In this document: in pieces, positions 16,270 through 25,335 of the stretch
How positions within the stretch are numbered: the stretch's first letter is position 1
Layout of the letters: each line of letters opens with the position of its first letter
NCBI GenBank assembly: GCA_043721315.1
Contig: JAYSQZ010000001.1
Location: 1 to 64,000, forward strand
Length of the DNA stretch: 64,000 bases
Direction of reading: 5' to 3'
Origin: Elstera sp043721315
Lineage (GTDB): Bacteria; Pseudomonadota; Alphaproteobacteria; Elsterales; Elsteraceae
Program-made: the position numbers and the translations under genes
The notes under the pieces: generated by a model
The model's input: only the letters and a program-made list of their open reading frames with translations
What the model was told of the DNA's origin: nothing
The model's database searches: none

Positions 16270-16605
16270 ATGATGCCGCAAGATTTTCCACTCCAAATTG
16301 ATGCCGCGACCCTATCGGCGTGGCGGGAGGCGGGAGAGCCGCTCACGGTGATCGACGTGCGCGAGGCATGGGAGTGGAATCAAGTTCACTTGCCCGCGTC
16401 GCGCCTTATCCCGCTGGGCAGTTTGCCAACGCAGGTTGACGGTTTGCCGCGCGTAGGAGCCTTGGTGCTTCTGTGTCATCATGGTGGGCGTTCTTTACAT
16501 GCAACCCGTTTTCTGAGGGAAATAGGGTTTGATAACGCCGTTAACTTAAGCGGTGGTATTGACCGGTGGGCTTTGGAGATTGACCCGAGCCTGCCGCGCT
16601 ACTAG
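16270..16605 (+). CDS. Single-domain rhodanese
   Basis: A 111-aa rhodanese-like protein. The active loop CHHGGRS places catalytic Cys69 with a nearby Arg, as in GlpE-type sulfurtransferases; DVREAWEW near residues 29-36 is the usual N-terminal mark and GGIDRWA the C-terminal one. Two ATGs (16270, 16273) are possible. It sits 7 nt after the methyltransferase gene, so is probably co-transcribed. Sulfur donor and acceptor are unknown. Confidence 0.87.
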   Translation: MMPQDFPLQIDAATLSAWREAGEPLTVIDVREAWEWNQVHLPASRLIPLGSLPTQVDGLPRVGALVLLCHHGGRSLHATRFLREIGFDNAVNLSGGIDRWALEIDPSLPRY

Positions 16606-16684
16606 ATATGTAACCATAATTACAGTATGTGATGGCTGTCCGATAGAGCCTTTGGCGCGGTTGGCCCTGATGGGAGAGGTTGAG

Positions 16685-18067
16685 ATGGTATTTTTTGCGC
16701 GTCATGGAGTCCTGGTGGGTGCGCTATCAGCAGCCCTACTGCTGGGGACGATGGGATCAATGCCGGTCGCGGCGCAGTCGCTGGATCAGGCGTGGACGCA
16801 ATCTTACCAGACCAATCCTCAGCTTCTCTCGGGGCGGGCGCGGTTGCGCGCCACCGATGAGCGCTTGCCACAGGCTCAAGCCGGCTGGCGGCCCACAGTC
16901 TCAACATCCGCCTCCGTGGGCCGTTTGCGGACAGAGCAGGTTTCGAGCCGCACCAATAAGCAAAGCCTGACCCCGAAAAGCTACGGGGTTTCCGTTACGC
17001 AACCGCTGTATCGCGGTGGGCGCACGACCGCAGGGACCGAGCGGGCGAAGAACGAAATTCAAGCCGAACGCGCGCGCTTAACAGGCACCGAGCAGCAGAT
17101 TTTTCTCGATACGGCCACCTTCTACGTCAACGTGATCCGCGATCAAGCCGTTGTCGAGCTGAATGCCAGTAACGAGTTGGTGCTGCAACAGCAGTTGCAG
17201 GCAGCGCAAGATCGGTTCCGCGTCGGGGAAGTCACGCGTACGGACGTGAGCCAAGCCGAAGCCCGCCTTGCCAGCGTTATCGCGGATCGACAGGCGGCTG
17301 AAGGCCAGTTGCGCTCGTCTAAAGCCAGCTTCACCCGTTCGACCGGGCTGGACGCCACGAATTTAGTCACGCCGATTGTGCCCGCGCAGTTGCTCCCGAT
17401 TACCGTGAACGAGGCGCGCGAGTTGGCCCAGGCTAATAATCCGGCCATCACGGCCTCGCAGTATGATGAAGGCGTCGCGAAGCTGATCGTTGATGAAGTG
17501 CGCGGCGAGTTGCTGCCCACGGTTAGCCTCGTTGGTGATATCAGCCGCCGCCACGATCAGCAAATAGGTGTGGAACGAACCACGTCGGCTAGTTTGGCTG
17601 TGCAGGTTTCAGCCCCGCTCTATGAAGGTGGCAGCACATATTCCCGCGTGCGCTCCGCCAAGCAGACGGCAGGCCAGCGCAAGACTGATATCGACACGCA
17701 GCGCCGCTCGGCAGTGGAGCAAGCGACTCAGGCTTACGAGCAAATGAAATCGGCCCAGGCCCGTATCGAATCGCTCGCCGCTCAAATTCGCGCCAATGAA
17801 ATTGCGCTCGAAGGCGTGCGCCAAGAAGCCGTCGTCGGGTCGCGCACAACGCTTGACGTGCTGAACGCTGAACAAGAGCTTTTGAATGCCCGCGTGTCGA
17901 TGGTGCGCTCCAAGCGCGACGAGCAGGTGGCGGCTTATGCGCTCTTAAGTGCAACGGGCAGATTGACCGCGCGGCAGTTGGGCCTCTCGGTTCCGCTGTA
18001 TGACGTGGAAGAAAACTACCGTATTGTCGATGGAAAGTGGCTTGGAACCGGTATTGCACAAGAATAA
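16685..18067 (+). CDS. tolC: TolC-family outer-membrane channel
   Basis: Trimeric outer-membrane exit duct used by type I secretion and RND efflux. A signal peptide (about 1-31, ending AAAQS-like) precedes two tandem outer-membrane-efflux repeats, with the periplasmic coiled coils visible as Gln/Ala/Arg-rich heptads (about 100-200 and 300-400). At 460 aa it matches the family. I start at ATG 16685 because it opens directly into a signal peptide and has GGGAGAGG upstream; an upstream in-frame extension would overlap the rhodanese gene. No inner-membrane partner lies next to it. Confidence 0.92.
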   Translation: MVFFARHGVLVGALSAALLLGTMGSMPVAAQSLDQAWTQSYQTNPQLLSGRARLRATDERLPQAQAGWRPTVSTSASVGRLRTEQVSSRTNKQSLTPKSYGVSVTQPLYRGGRTTAGTERAKNEIQAERARLTGTEQQIFLDTATFYVNVIRDQAVVELNASNELVLQQQLQAAQDRFRVGEVTRTDVSQAEARLASVIADRQAAEGQLRSSKASFTRSTGLDATNLVTPIVPAQLLPITVNEARELAQANNPAITASQYDEGVAKLIVDEVRGELLPTVSLVGDISRRHDQQIGVERTTSASLAVQVSAPLYEGGSTYSRVRSAKQTAGQRKTDIDTQRRSAVEQATQAYEQMKSAQARIESLAAQIRANEIALEGVRQEAVVGSRTTLDVLNAEQELLNARVSMVRSKRDEQVAAYALLSATGRLTARQLGLSVPLYDVEENYRIVDGKWLGTGIAQE

Positions 18068-18154
18068 GCGCAAATTTCGATTCTTCCGATTGGCAAACGG
18101 TCAACGCTTTGACTAAAGTCATTGCCATAAGTGTTTGCGTAGAATGAGGAAGCG

Positions 18155-18796
18155 ATGAGCGACCCGAAATCCCATCAAGAACCGTCGATGGAGGAAATCC
18201 TCGCCTCCATCCGCCGTATTATATCGGAAGATGGGGATGGTGCTCAGGCGGATGACGCGGAGGCTTCGGCCCCTGCGCCTGCGGCTGGAACCATGCGGGC
18301 CGATGTGTTCGATCTGACACAACGGGCCGACTCCGACGATGAAGACGATATGGAAATAGCCCGTAGCTTGGGTTTGGAGGCGGTGGAAGCCCCAAAGCCT
18401 TCCTTCAGCATGGATTTTGACGATCTTCCAAGCCCTTCGGCGAAAGAGGACGTTACTCCGGTTCGGAAGGCTGGCCCCACGTTCGATGCGGGTTCATTCG
18501 AGACAGGCAAAAAGGCAGCGAGCATGAGTTTTGACGACGATGCGCTGATGTCTCCGGACTCGGCCAGTGCAGCCAGCCGAGCCTTCGCAAAACTGCAAGA
18601 GCCGGACGAAGATGATTCACCTGCGGCAGCCGTGATGCGCGCCTCGGGCGGCTCCAACCCCACGCTTGATGAGTTGGTGCGAGAAGCCTTGAAGCCGGTT
18701 TTGCGGGAATGGCTGGACCGTAACCTGCCGCCGATGGTGGAAACCATGGTGCGTGAGGAAATCCAACGCCTCGCGTCGTCCGGTCGCCGCCGCTAA
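18155..18796 (+). CDS. popZ: PopZ-family polar organising protein
   Basis: Alphaproteobacterial hub protein (DUF2497) that self-assembles at the cell pole and anchors the chromosome origin through ParB. The N-terminal helix MEEILASIRRIISED (about 11-25) and the C-terminal block LDELVREALKPVLREWL to about 210 are the two conserved PopZ modules. Between them lies a long acidic, Pro/Ala/Asp-rich disordered linker (about 26-155). Length 213 aa is near the Caulobacter protein. It is followed by a terminator and valS, as in many relatives. Confidence 0.93.
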   Translation: MSDPKSHQEPSMEEILASIRRIISEDGDGAQADDAEASAPAPAAGTMRADVFDLTQRADSDDEDDMEIARSLGLEAVEAPKPSFSMDFDDLPSPSAKEDVTPVRKAGPTFDAGSFETGKKAASMSFDDDALMSPDSASAASRAFAKLQEPDEDDSPAAAVMRASGGSNPTLDELVREALKPVLREWLDRNLPPMVETMVREEIQRLASSGRRR

Positions 18797-18820
18797 ACTT
18801 ATCCAATGGTCTAGGCTGCT

Positions 18821-18865
18821 AATGGCCGCGCGGGCGCAAGCTCTGCGGCCATTTTGCCGTTTTTA
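18821..18865 (+). terminator. Rho-independent terminator after popZ
   Basis: AATGGCCGC (18821-18829) pairs perfectly with GCGGCCATT (18845-18853); a T-rich tail (TTGCCGTTTTTAT) follows. It ends popZ transcription 24 nt before valS starts. Confidence 0.75.
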
Positions 18866-18888
18866 TCTTGATTCTAAAAGGTTCCCCG

Positions 18889-21534
18889 ATGCTCGAAAAA
18901 ACCTATGCGCCCGCCGATTTGGAAAGCCGCCTATACCCGAAGTGGGAACAAAGCGGTGGGTTTACGGCGACCGGGACCGGGGGCAAGACCCCCTATACCA
19001 TTATGATGCCGCCGCCGAATGTGACGGGCAGCCTTCATATCGGCCACGGGCTAACGATGACGCTGCAAGACGTGCTGATTCGCTACCACCGGGCGCGCGG
19101 GTTCGATGCCCTCTGGCAACCGGGCACCGATCACGCCGGGATCGCGACGCAAATGGTCGTAGAGCGCAAACTGGAGGGCGAGGGCAAGCGCCGTATCGAG
19201 ATGGGCCGCGAGGCGTTCATCGACAAGATTTGGGAGTGGAAGGAGGAATCCGGCGGCACCATCGTGCGCCAGTTGCGCCGCCTCGGGGCCTCTGCCGATT
19301 GGCCGCGTGAACGCTTCACGATGGATGAGGGCATGTCGGCGGCAGTTCGCAAAGTCTTCGTCGATCTCTACAACCAGGGCCTGATCTACCGCGATAAGCG
19401 CTTGGTGAACTGGGATCCGAAGCTGCATACCGCCATTTCCGATCTGGAGGTCGAGCCGAAGGAAGTGAAGGGCAATCTTTGGCACCTGCGCTATCCCATC
19501 GAAGGCCAGCCGGATCGTTTCATTACGGTGGCCACCACGCGCCCCGAAACCATGTTCGGCGATACCGGTATTGCCGTTAATCCCGAAGATGACCGCTACG
19601 CAGATCTCGTTGGTAAGTTTGCGATTCTGCCGCTGGTGGGCCGCCGCATCCAGATTGTCGCTGATGCGTATTCCGACCCCGAAAAGGGCACGGGCGCGGT
19701 GAAACTCACCCCGGCCCATGATTTTAATGACTTCGAGGTTGGGCGGCGGCATGGCCTGGCCCTGGTCAATATCTTCGACCGCGATGCCCGCCTGAACGAT
19801 CAAGTGCCGGGCGAGTATCGCGGCCTAGATCGGTTCGAGGCCCGCAAGAAACTCGTGCAAGCGCTTGAAGAACAAGAAATTCTGCTCAAGGTAGAACCCC
19901 ATACCCATATGGTGCCGCACGGCGACCGTTCGGGCGTGGTGATCGAGCCGTGGCTAACCGATCAATGGTATTGCGACGCCCCAACCCTGGCGAAACCGGC
20001 GCTGGAAGCCGTGGAGGCGGGCCGCACCAAGTTCGTGCCGGAGCAGTGGACCAATACCTATTACCAGTGGATGCGGAACATTCAGCCCTGGTGCATCTCG
20101 CGGCAACTCTGGTGGGGCCACCAGATTCCGGCGTGGTACGGGCCGGATGGCAAGATTTTCGTCGCCGAAGCGGAAGCCGATGCACAGGCGCAGGCCGATC
20201 ATCATTACGGTAGCGCAACAGTGCTTACCCGCGATAGCGATGTGCTGGATACCTGGTTCAGCTCGGCACTGTTTCCGTTCTCTACCCTGGGCTGGCCGGA
20301 GAAAACGCCTGATTTGGCGCGCTATTACCCCGGCGACGTGCTGGTGACGGGGTTCGACATTATCTTTTTCTGGGTCGCCCGGATGATGATGATGGGCCTG
20401 CATTTTATGGGCGATGTGCCGTTCCGCACAGTGTACGTCCATGCCCTAGTGCGCGACGACAAGGGCCAGAAAATGTCTAAATCGAAGGGAAATGTGATTG
20501 ATCCTCTCGATTTGATTGATAAATACGGCTGCGATGCGCTGCGCTTTACCATGGCAGCAATGGCGGCACCGGGCCGGGACGTGAAGATTTCCACCCAGCG
20601 CGTTGAAGGCTATCGCAATTTCGCAACGAAGCTATGGAACGCCACCCGCTTTGCCGAGATGAACGGCTGCGCCCGCGTGGCCGATTTCGACCCGGCACAG
20701 GCGCAAGGCACGGTCAATCGCTGGATCATCGGCGAGCTTGCGGGCTTACGCGCCAAGCTGGAGGAGGCGCTGGCCGCCTACCGCTTCAACGATGCCGCCA
20801 ATCTGCTTTATGCGACCGCGTGGGGCAGTTTCTGCGACTGGTATCTGGAAGTCACCAAGCCGATTCTGGCGGGGGACGATGCGGCGCTTGCGGCTGAAAC
20901 CCGCGCCACGACCGCGTGGGCGCTGGAACAAATCGCCCGCCTGTTGCACCCGTTCATGCCGTTTATCACGGAAGCGCTGTGGGAGCATTTATCGGGCGGC
21001 ACGGGCGAAAGCCTGCTGGTCGCGCCCTGGCCGGACTTGCCGGACAGCCTGATCAATCCGGCAGCCCACGCCGAAATGACCTGGGTCATCGGCTTGATCT
21101 CGCAAATCCGGGGGCTTCGGGCGGAAATGAACGTGCCGCCGGGCACTGAGCTTGCAGCGCTCTATTCCGATTTGTCGGGTGATGCGGCGCGCTGGGCCGA
21201 AACCCATAAAGCCGTCATCCAACGCCTCGCGCGCGTCTCTGGCCTGGGGGCGGGGGCCGCGACCGCGACCTCGGTGCAGATCGTCGAAGGCACTGCCACG
21301 CTGGCGCTCGATCTGGCCGGCGCGATCGACCCCACCGCCGAACGCACCCGCCTGACCAAAGAAAAGACCAAGGCCGAGCAGGAGTTGGGCAAAATCGAAA
21401 AGAAACTCGGCAATGCCGACTTCATCGCCAAAGCCGACCCGGCGGTGATCGAGGAAAATCGCGAGCGGCTGGCGGAGTTCCAGGGGCTGATTGCGCGGCT
21501 GGAAACGGCCCTATCGCGGCTGGCGGCGCTGTAG
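18889..21534 (+). CDS. valS: Valyl-tRNA synthetase
   Basis: Class Ia synthetase charging tRNA-Val. HIGH motif at His50-His53 in PPPNVTGSLHIGHG, long editing domain (about 150-350), KMSKS at about 528-532, then the anticodon-binding helical domain and a C-terminal coiled coil (about 815-881, Lys/Glu-rich). Start is ATG 18889 with AAAGG upstream; a TTG 21 nt earlier is less likely. It lies just after the popZ terminator, so a promoter must lie within that gap or transcription leaks through. Confidence 0.98.
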   Translation: MLEKTYAPADLESRLYPKWEQSGGFTATGTGGKTPYTIMMPPPNVTGSLHIGHGLTMTLQDVLIRYHRARGFDALWQPGTDHAGIATQMVVERKLEGEGKRRIEMGREAFIDKIWEWKEESGGTIVRQLRRLGASADWPRERFTMDEGMSAAVRKVFVDLYNQGLIYRDKRLVNWDPKLHTAISDLEVEPKEVKGNLWHLRYPIEGQPDRFITVATTRPETMFGDTGIAVNPEDDRYADLVGKFAILPLVGRRIQIVADAYSDPEKGTGAVKLTPAHDFNDFEVGRRHGLALVNIFDRDARLNDQVPGEYRGLDRFEARKKLVQALEEQEILLKVEPHTHMVPHGDRSGVVIEPWLTDQWYCDAPTLAKPALEAVEAGRTKFVPEQWTNTYYQWMRNIQPWCISRQLWWGHQIPAWYGPDGKIFVAEAEADAQAQADHHYGSATVLTRDSDVLDTWFSSALFPFSTLGWPEKTPDLARYYPGDVLVTGFDIIFFWVARMMMMGLHFMGDVPFRTVYVHALVRDDKGQKMSKSKGNVIDPLDLIDKYGCDALRFTMAAMAAPGRDVKISTQRVEGYRNFATKLWNATRFAEMNGCARVADFDPAQAQGTVNRWIIGELAGLRAKLEEALAAYRFNDAANLLYATAWGSFCDWYLEVTKPILAGDDAALAAETRATTAWALEQIARLLHPFMPFITEALWEHLSGGTGESLLVAPWPDLPDSLINPAAHAEMTWVIGLISQIRGLRAEMNVPPGTELAALYSDLSGDAARWAETHKAVIQRLARVSGLGAGAATATSVQIVEGTATLALDLAGAIDPTAERTRLTKEKTKAEQELGKIEKKLGNADFIAKADPAVIEENRERLAEFQGLIARLETALSRLAAL

Positions 21535-21578
21535 AAAAATCAGTAATCCTACGGTAGAGTAGTGTGAGTGAGGGAAAG

Positions 21579-21824
21579 ATGAGCAACGAGCCTGAAAACC
21601 TTGTCTTGGTCTATCTGCGCCGTTTAGATCAGCGGATGGAGCGCATGGAAGAGACGCTAACCGATATACTCGGTCGGCTGAACGATCATGGGCGCTCGCT
21701 CGTAGCCCTTCGCCGAGATCAAGCTGCTGACGCTGAGACGACCGCGCATCTTGAAGCCCGCTTTGATAGGCTCAATGAGCGCGTCAATCGAATCGAGAAA
21801 CGCCTTGATTTGAGTGAGACCTAA
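21579..21824 (+). CDS. Small coiled-coil protein
   Basis: An 81-aa protein that is almost entirely predicted helix, with heptad-like Leu/Ile spacing (LDQRMERMEETLTDIL; LNERVNRIEKRL). No enzymatic motif. Small proteins of this type, beginning with PENLVLVYLRRLD, are widespread in alphaproteobacteria without known function. The ATG 21579 follows GAGGG; an upstream start at 21564 is possible. Its last 11 nt overlap the start of the M81 gene, suggesting coupled translation. Confidence 0.75.
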   Translation: MSNEPENLVLVYLRRLDQRMERMEETLTDILGRLNDHGRSLVALRRDQAADAETTAHLEARFDRLNERVNRIEKRLDLSET

Positions 21825-23310
21825 ACCCTTGCGTATCGCCATCGGCGGTTTCCAGCACGAAACCAACAGCTTCGCGCCCAACCGCGCCACCTATGCAGAT
21901 TTCGTTGCAGCGAAAGGCTGGCCGGGGCTGTGCCGAGGCGATGCGCTGTTCGATACGGTTATGGAACGAACTCTCCCCATCGCCGGGTTCATGCGCGAAG
22001 CGCTCAAACGCCGGGCCTCGCTCATTCCGTTGCTCTGGACCGTCGCCAGCCCGTCCGGCCCGGTTACGGCGGATGCGTTCGAGCGGATTTCGGCGCAGAT
22101 CATCAATGATCTCATTACGCAAGGCCAGATCGACGCGGTGTTCCTCGATCTGCATGGCGCGATGGTCACGGAGAATTTCCCGGACGGCGAGGGCGAATTG
22201 CTGCGCCGGGTGCGGGCGGTGATCGGGCCGGATGCGCTGCTGGTTGGCTGCCTTGATTTGCACGCCAATGTGACGAGGCTGATGGTGGAGCAGGCGGATT
22301 TTCTCACGGCTTTCCGCACCTATCCCCACGTCGATATGCTAGAAACTGGCGCGCGCACGGCCAAGCGCTTGCTGGAAGCGCGCGGTTGGGGCGGCAAAGC
22401 CTTGCGCGCCTGCCCCTATCTTATTCCAGTAACGGCGCAATGCAGTTTTGCCGAACCCACGGCGGGTCTTTATCGGCTGCTAGAGCAAATCGAAGCCGAA
22501 ACCGGCGCGGACCTCTCGTTTAGCCCTGGCTTTGCCCTGTCGGACTCACCCGAAACCGGTGCCACAATTCTGGCCTATGCCCCCACTCAAGCCGAAGCCG
22601 ATGCAGCGGCGGACCTTTTGTTCGCAGCCCTGCTGGACGCCGAAAGCGCCTATGCCGAAGCCGGGCTATGGTCGATTGACGCGGCGCTGGATGAAACCGA
22701 ACGCTTATTGGCGAAGGGCAATTTGCCCGGCCCCATCATCCTCGCCGACACGCAAGATAACCCCGGCGGCGGTGGTTCCGGCGATACCACGGACCTGCTG
22801 CGGGCGATTTTAGCGCGCGGCCTTGCGGGGGTAACGCTGGGGTTGCTGCACGATCCGAAGACCGCTGAAATCGCCCACGCGGCGGGCGAGGGCGCGGAAA
22901 TCGACATTGCCCTCGGCGGCATCGGCACCCCCGGCGACGCACCGTTGCTCACGAAAGCCCGTGTGTTTCGGCTCGGCTCCGGCACTTTCCCCGGCACTGG
23001 GCCGATGTGGGAGGGCGGCACGATGTCCCTCGGCCCAATGGCGTTGCTGGATGTGCGCGGCGTGCACGTCGCCATCGGCTCCGCCCGTCAGCAGCCTTCC
23101 ACCCAAGCCATCTTCACGCATCTCGGCGTCGATCCGAAAACCTGCCCGGTCCTGGTACTGAAAAGCTCGGTCCATTTTCGGGCCGACTTCCAGCCGATTG
23201 CTAGCGAAATCCTGGTCACGGTCGCCCCCGGCCTCGTCACTGCCGATCCCGCCGATTTGCCCTATCGCTGGCTGCGGGAGGGGGTGCGGTTGCGGCCTCG
23301 GAAGGCATAG
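21814..23310 (+). CDS. M81-family (MlrC-like) metallopeptidase
   Basis: A 498-aa protein of the MlrC/M81 family, named for microcystinase C, which cleaves linearised microcystin in some sphingomonads. FQHETNSF near the N-terminus, LDLHGAMVTE (about 111-120) and CLDLHAN are the family blocks with likely zinc-binding residues; DNPGGGGSGD is the conserved central loop. GTG start overlaps the preceding ORF by 11 nt. Most M81 proteins outside microcystin clusters have unknown substrates and no other mlr gene is seen, so only the family is claimed. Confidence 0.87.
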   Translation: MRPKPLRIAIGGFQHETNSFAPNRATYADFVAAKGWPGLCRGDALFDTVMERTLPIAGFMREALKRRASLIPLLWTVASPSGPVTADAFERISAQIINDLITQGQIDAVFLDLHGAMVTENFPDGEGELLRRVRAVIGPDALLVGCLDLHANVTRLMVEQADFLTAFRTYPHVDMLETGARTAKRLLEARGWGGKALRACPYLIPVTAQCSFAEPTAGLYRLLEQIEAETGADLSFSPGFALSDSPETGATILAYAPTQAEADAAADLLFAALLDAESAYAEAGLWSIDAALDETERLLAKGNLPGPIILADTQDNPGGGGSGDTTDLLRAILARGLAGVTLGLLHDPKTAEIAHAAGEGAEIDIALGGIGTPGDAPLLTKARVFRLGSGTFPGTGPMWEGGTMSLGPMALLDVRGVHVAIGSARQQPSTQAIFTHLGVDPKTCPVLVLKSSVHFRADFQPIASEILVTVAPGLVTADPADLPYRWLREGVRLRPRKA

Positions 23311-23319
23311 AAAGGATCA

Positions 23320-23362
23320 GGGGCTTTGCCCCCGAACCCCCACCAAAGGGCTTGCCCTTTGG
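23320..23362. terminator. Double hairpin between convergent genes
   Basis: GGGGC/GCCCC (23320-23332) and a 9-bp perfect stem CCAAAGGGC/GCCCTTTGG (23343-23362, 2-nt loop) fill the 60 nt between the M81 gene and xthA. Similar GGGGCTTTGCCCC-type units are dispersed in related genomes as far as I recall. It probably ends transcription from both sides, though T-tracts are weak. Confidence 0.55.
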
Positions 23363-23370
23363 AAACTAAT

Positions 23371-24153
23371 TTACGCGGCTTCCCGCAATCGGCACCAAAC
23401 GGGGGTATGATCCGACGCACGTTCCCAGCCGCGCGGCTCCTTATCAATCTCGCAGGCTTCCAGCCGGTCGGCGAGAGCGGGCGAGAGCAGAAGGTGGTCG
23501 ATCCGCAAGCCATTATCGCGCTGCCAAGCCCCGGCTTGGTAATCCCAGAAGCTGTAAGCGTTGGCAGCATTCGGGTGCAAGGCGTGGAAGGCTTCTGTGA
23601 GGCCGAGGTTGAGCAGGCGGCGGAAGGCGGCGCGGCTTTCCGGGCGTACTAGGGCATCGTCGCGCCAGCCGACGGGATCGTAGAGGTCAGCATCGGTTGG
23701 GCAGATGTTGTAGTCGCCGCCTAGCAGGAAAGGCCGGTCTTCGGCCATCAGCGTCGCCGCACGGTCTAACAGCCGGGCCATCCAGCCCAGCTTATAGGGG
23801 TATTTTTCGGTCTCGACCGGATTGCCGTTCGGAAGGTACAGCGCCGCCACGCGCAAACCTGCAATATCTGCCTCCAGATAGCGCGCCTGCGCGTCGGCCT
23901 CGTCGCCGGGAAGATGCCGCAGCACCACTGCAATCGGGTGCTTCGAGATAATGGCGACGCCGTTATAGGTCTTCTGCCCCACGGCCTCGACGTGATAGCC
24001 CAGCGCCTCGATCTCGGCGCGCGGCACATCATCGGTCTGGCACTTCAGCTCTTGCAGCAGCAGAATATTGGGGGCGGTATCAGCCTCCAGATAGCGCAGC
24101 AGGTGCGGGAGACGGACTTTGAGGGAATTGACGTTCCAGGTGGCGATTTTCAT
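23371..24153 (-). CDS. xthA: Exodeoxyribonuclease III
   Basis: Mg-dependent AP endonuclease / 3'-5' exonuclease of base-excision repair, 260 aa. Conserved blocks: MKIATWNVNSLKVRLPHLL, LLQELKC (metal-binding Glu), GGDYNICPTDADLYDP (Asn/Asp of the active site), LRIDHLL and the catalytic SDHTPV near the C-terminus. Start at the ATG 24153, where the exonuclease fold begins; an in-frame start 42 nt upstream would overlap erpA. It lies 8 nt after erpA and is probably co-transcribed. Confidence 0.95.
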   Translation of the reverse strand: MKIATWNVNSLKVRLPHLLRYLEADTAPNILLLQELKCQTDDVPRAEIEALGYHVEAVGQKTYNGVAIISKHPIAVVLRHLPGDEADAQARYLEADIAGLRVAALYLPNGNPVETEKYPYKLGWMARLLDRAATLMAEDRPFLLGGDYNICPTDADLYDPVGWRDDALVRPESRAAFRRLLNLGLTEAFHALHPNAANAYSFWDYQAGAWQRDNGLRIDHLLLSPALADRLEACEIDKEPRGWERASDHTPVWCRLREAA

Positions 24154-24161
24154 GGCCAGGA

Positions 24162-24515
24162 TTATACCGGCGAAAACGAGTTCCCGCAGCCGCAACTTGC
24201 CGCCGCCTGCGGATTCTTGATCTGGAAAGCCGCTCCGGCAAGGTCTTCAACGAAATCAATCACCGCACCCTGCATCAGCCCCAGCGAGGTTTCGTCGATC
24301 ACCACTTCCGCGCCGTCTTTGGCGATGATGCGGTCGTCGGCTTGCGTTGCGGCATCGAAGGTGAAGCCATACTGAAAGCCGGAGCAGCCACCGCCGGAAA
24401 TACTAACGCGGAGGCGTGATCCCGGCGCTTCGGTCTTCAGAATCACAGCGATACGTTTAGCGGCACTATCCGATAACGCCACTTGGGCCAAGGTTTCCGT
24501 TTCAAACTGGGCCAT
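24162..24515 (-). CDS. erpA: Iron-sulfur cluster insertion protein ErpA/IscA
   Basis: A-type carrier that passes Fe-S clusters to apoproteins. The three ligand cysteines are Cys44 (GGGCSGF), Cys108 and Cys110 (SCGCG). Length (117 aa) and the VVIDETSLGLMQGAVIDFVED block match ErpA-type members. AAGGAG is upstream of the ATG. The erpA-xthA pair divergent from dgt-argS is common in alphaproteobacteria; here a toxin-antitoxin pair separates the two. Confidence 0.92.
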   Translation of the reverse strand: MAQFETETLAQVALSDSAAKRIAVILKTEAPGSRLRVSISGGGCSGFQYGFTFDAATQADDRIIAKDGAEVVIDETSLGLMQGAVIDFVEDLAGAAFQIKNPQAAASCGCGNSFSPV

Positions 24516-24632
24516 CGCATCACACTCCTTAGGCTAACACTGTTCCTATGTAAGGAGCCTGGGGGCGAACGTCAATTTCTTCGGATGGGAAGAATGGCTG
24601 CTCTGCACCGTAAGAGCGTGTATTCTCTGCCA

Positions 24633-24962
24633 ATGACCTGGAGGATCGAAACATTAGATGCGCGTGTAACTGCGGAAATCGCTGATCTTTCGGCAGATAT
24701 GCGCGCAAAATTAGTGCGAATTTCCGCCCTTTTGGCCGAGTTTGGCCCGTCCCAGGTGCGGGAACCTTACGTCAAACCGCTGGGCCGAAAGCTCTGGGAA
24801 ATGCGTCTGATTGGGAGAGACGGAATTGCGCGCGCCGTCTATATTGCTGCAATGGGCCAGCGCTTGGTAATCTTACATGTCTTTATCAAAAAGACGCAGA
24901 AGACTCCGAAAGCAGCGTTGGAAACAGCGCTTCGACGGGCAGAAGAGGCAGGCTTGCGATGA
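24633..24962 (+). CDS. higB: HigB-type toxin (RelE/Gp49 family)
   Basis: 109-aa RelE-superfamily protein of the phage-derived Gp49 (HigB-like) group, expected to cut mRNA on the ribosome. The core EPYVKPLGRKLWEMRLIGRDGIARAVY and the VILHVFIKKTQKTPK block are typical, with basic residues at the end that form the active surface in this family. The start is ATG 24633; longer frames run back toward erpA without coding character. It precedes its antitoxin, the reverse of most toxin-antitoxin operons but usual for HigBA. Confidence 0.87.
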   Translation: MTWRIETLDARVTAEIADLSADMRAKLVRISALLAEFGPSQVREPYVKPLGRKLWEMRLIGRDGIARAVYIAAMGQRLVILHVFIKKTQKTPKAALETALRRAEEAGLR

Positions 24963-25264
24963 CGGCGATCAAGGATTTGCATCAGCACTGGATGGCGGAC
25001 GATCCGGCCTATCCAGCCGAATTTACGGCACAAGAGGCTGAATTTGCTCTTGCGCGCACTATGATTGCTGCCCGTGTTTCGGCAGGGCTAACGCAAGCGC
25101 AGTTGGCGGATCGCTTAGGGACTAATGTTGCGGCGGTTGCGCGTCTGGAGAGTGGTCAGCGCGTGCCGGGGATGCGGTTTCTAAACCGTATTGCAGCCGC
25201 TACGGGCACGCGCGTGGTTATTGAGCTTCAGTCAACTCCCGAAACTCTGCCGAAAGCCGTTTAA
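24959..25264 (+). CDS. higA: HigA-type XRE antitoxin
   Basis: A 101-aa helix-turn-helix protein (XRE family). HTH about 41-65: GLTQAQLADRLGTNVAAVARLE. It overlaps the toxin gene by 4 nt (ATGA), so the two are translationally coupled. The antitoxin should bind HigB and repress the shared promoter. The pair sits between the divergent erpA and dgt genes, consistent with acquisition by transfer, although base composition is not strikingly different. Confidence 0.88.
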   Translation: MTAIKDLHQHWMADDPAYPAEFTAQEAEFALARTMIAARVSAGLTQAQLADRLGTNVAAVARLESGQRVPGMRFLNRIAAATGTRVVIELQSTPETLPKAV

Positions 25265-25335
25265 TTCAGCCTCCTACCCGTATCGCGAACGCTCCTCCAT
25301 TGAATCGCCATAGTTGGGCGGGTAGGGTGCGCCCC

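Noticed and set aside
21814..23310. Microcystin-degradation cluster suggested by the MlrC-like gene
   Set aside because: No other mlr gene nearby; the M81 family is broader than that pathway.
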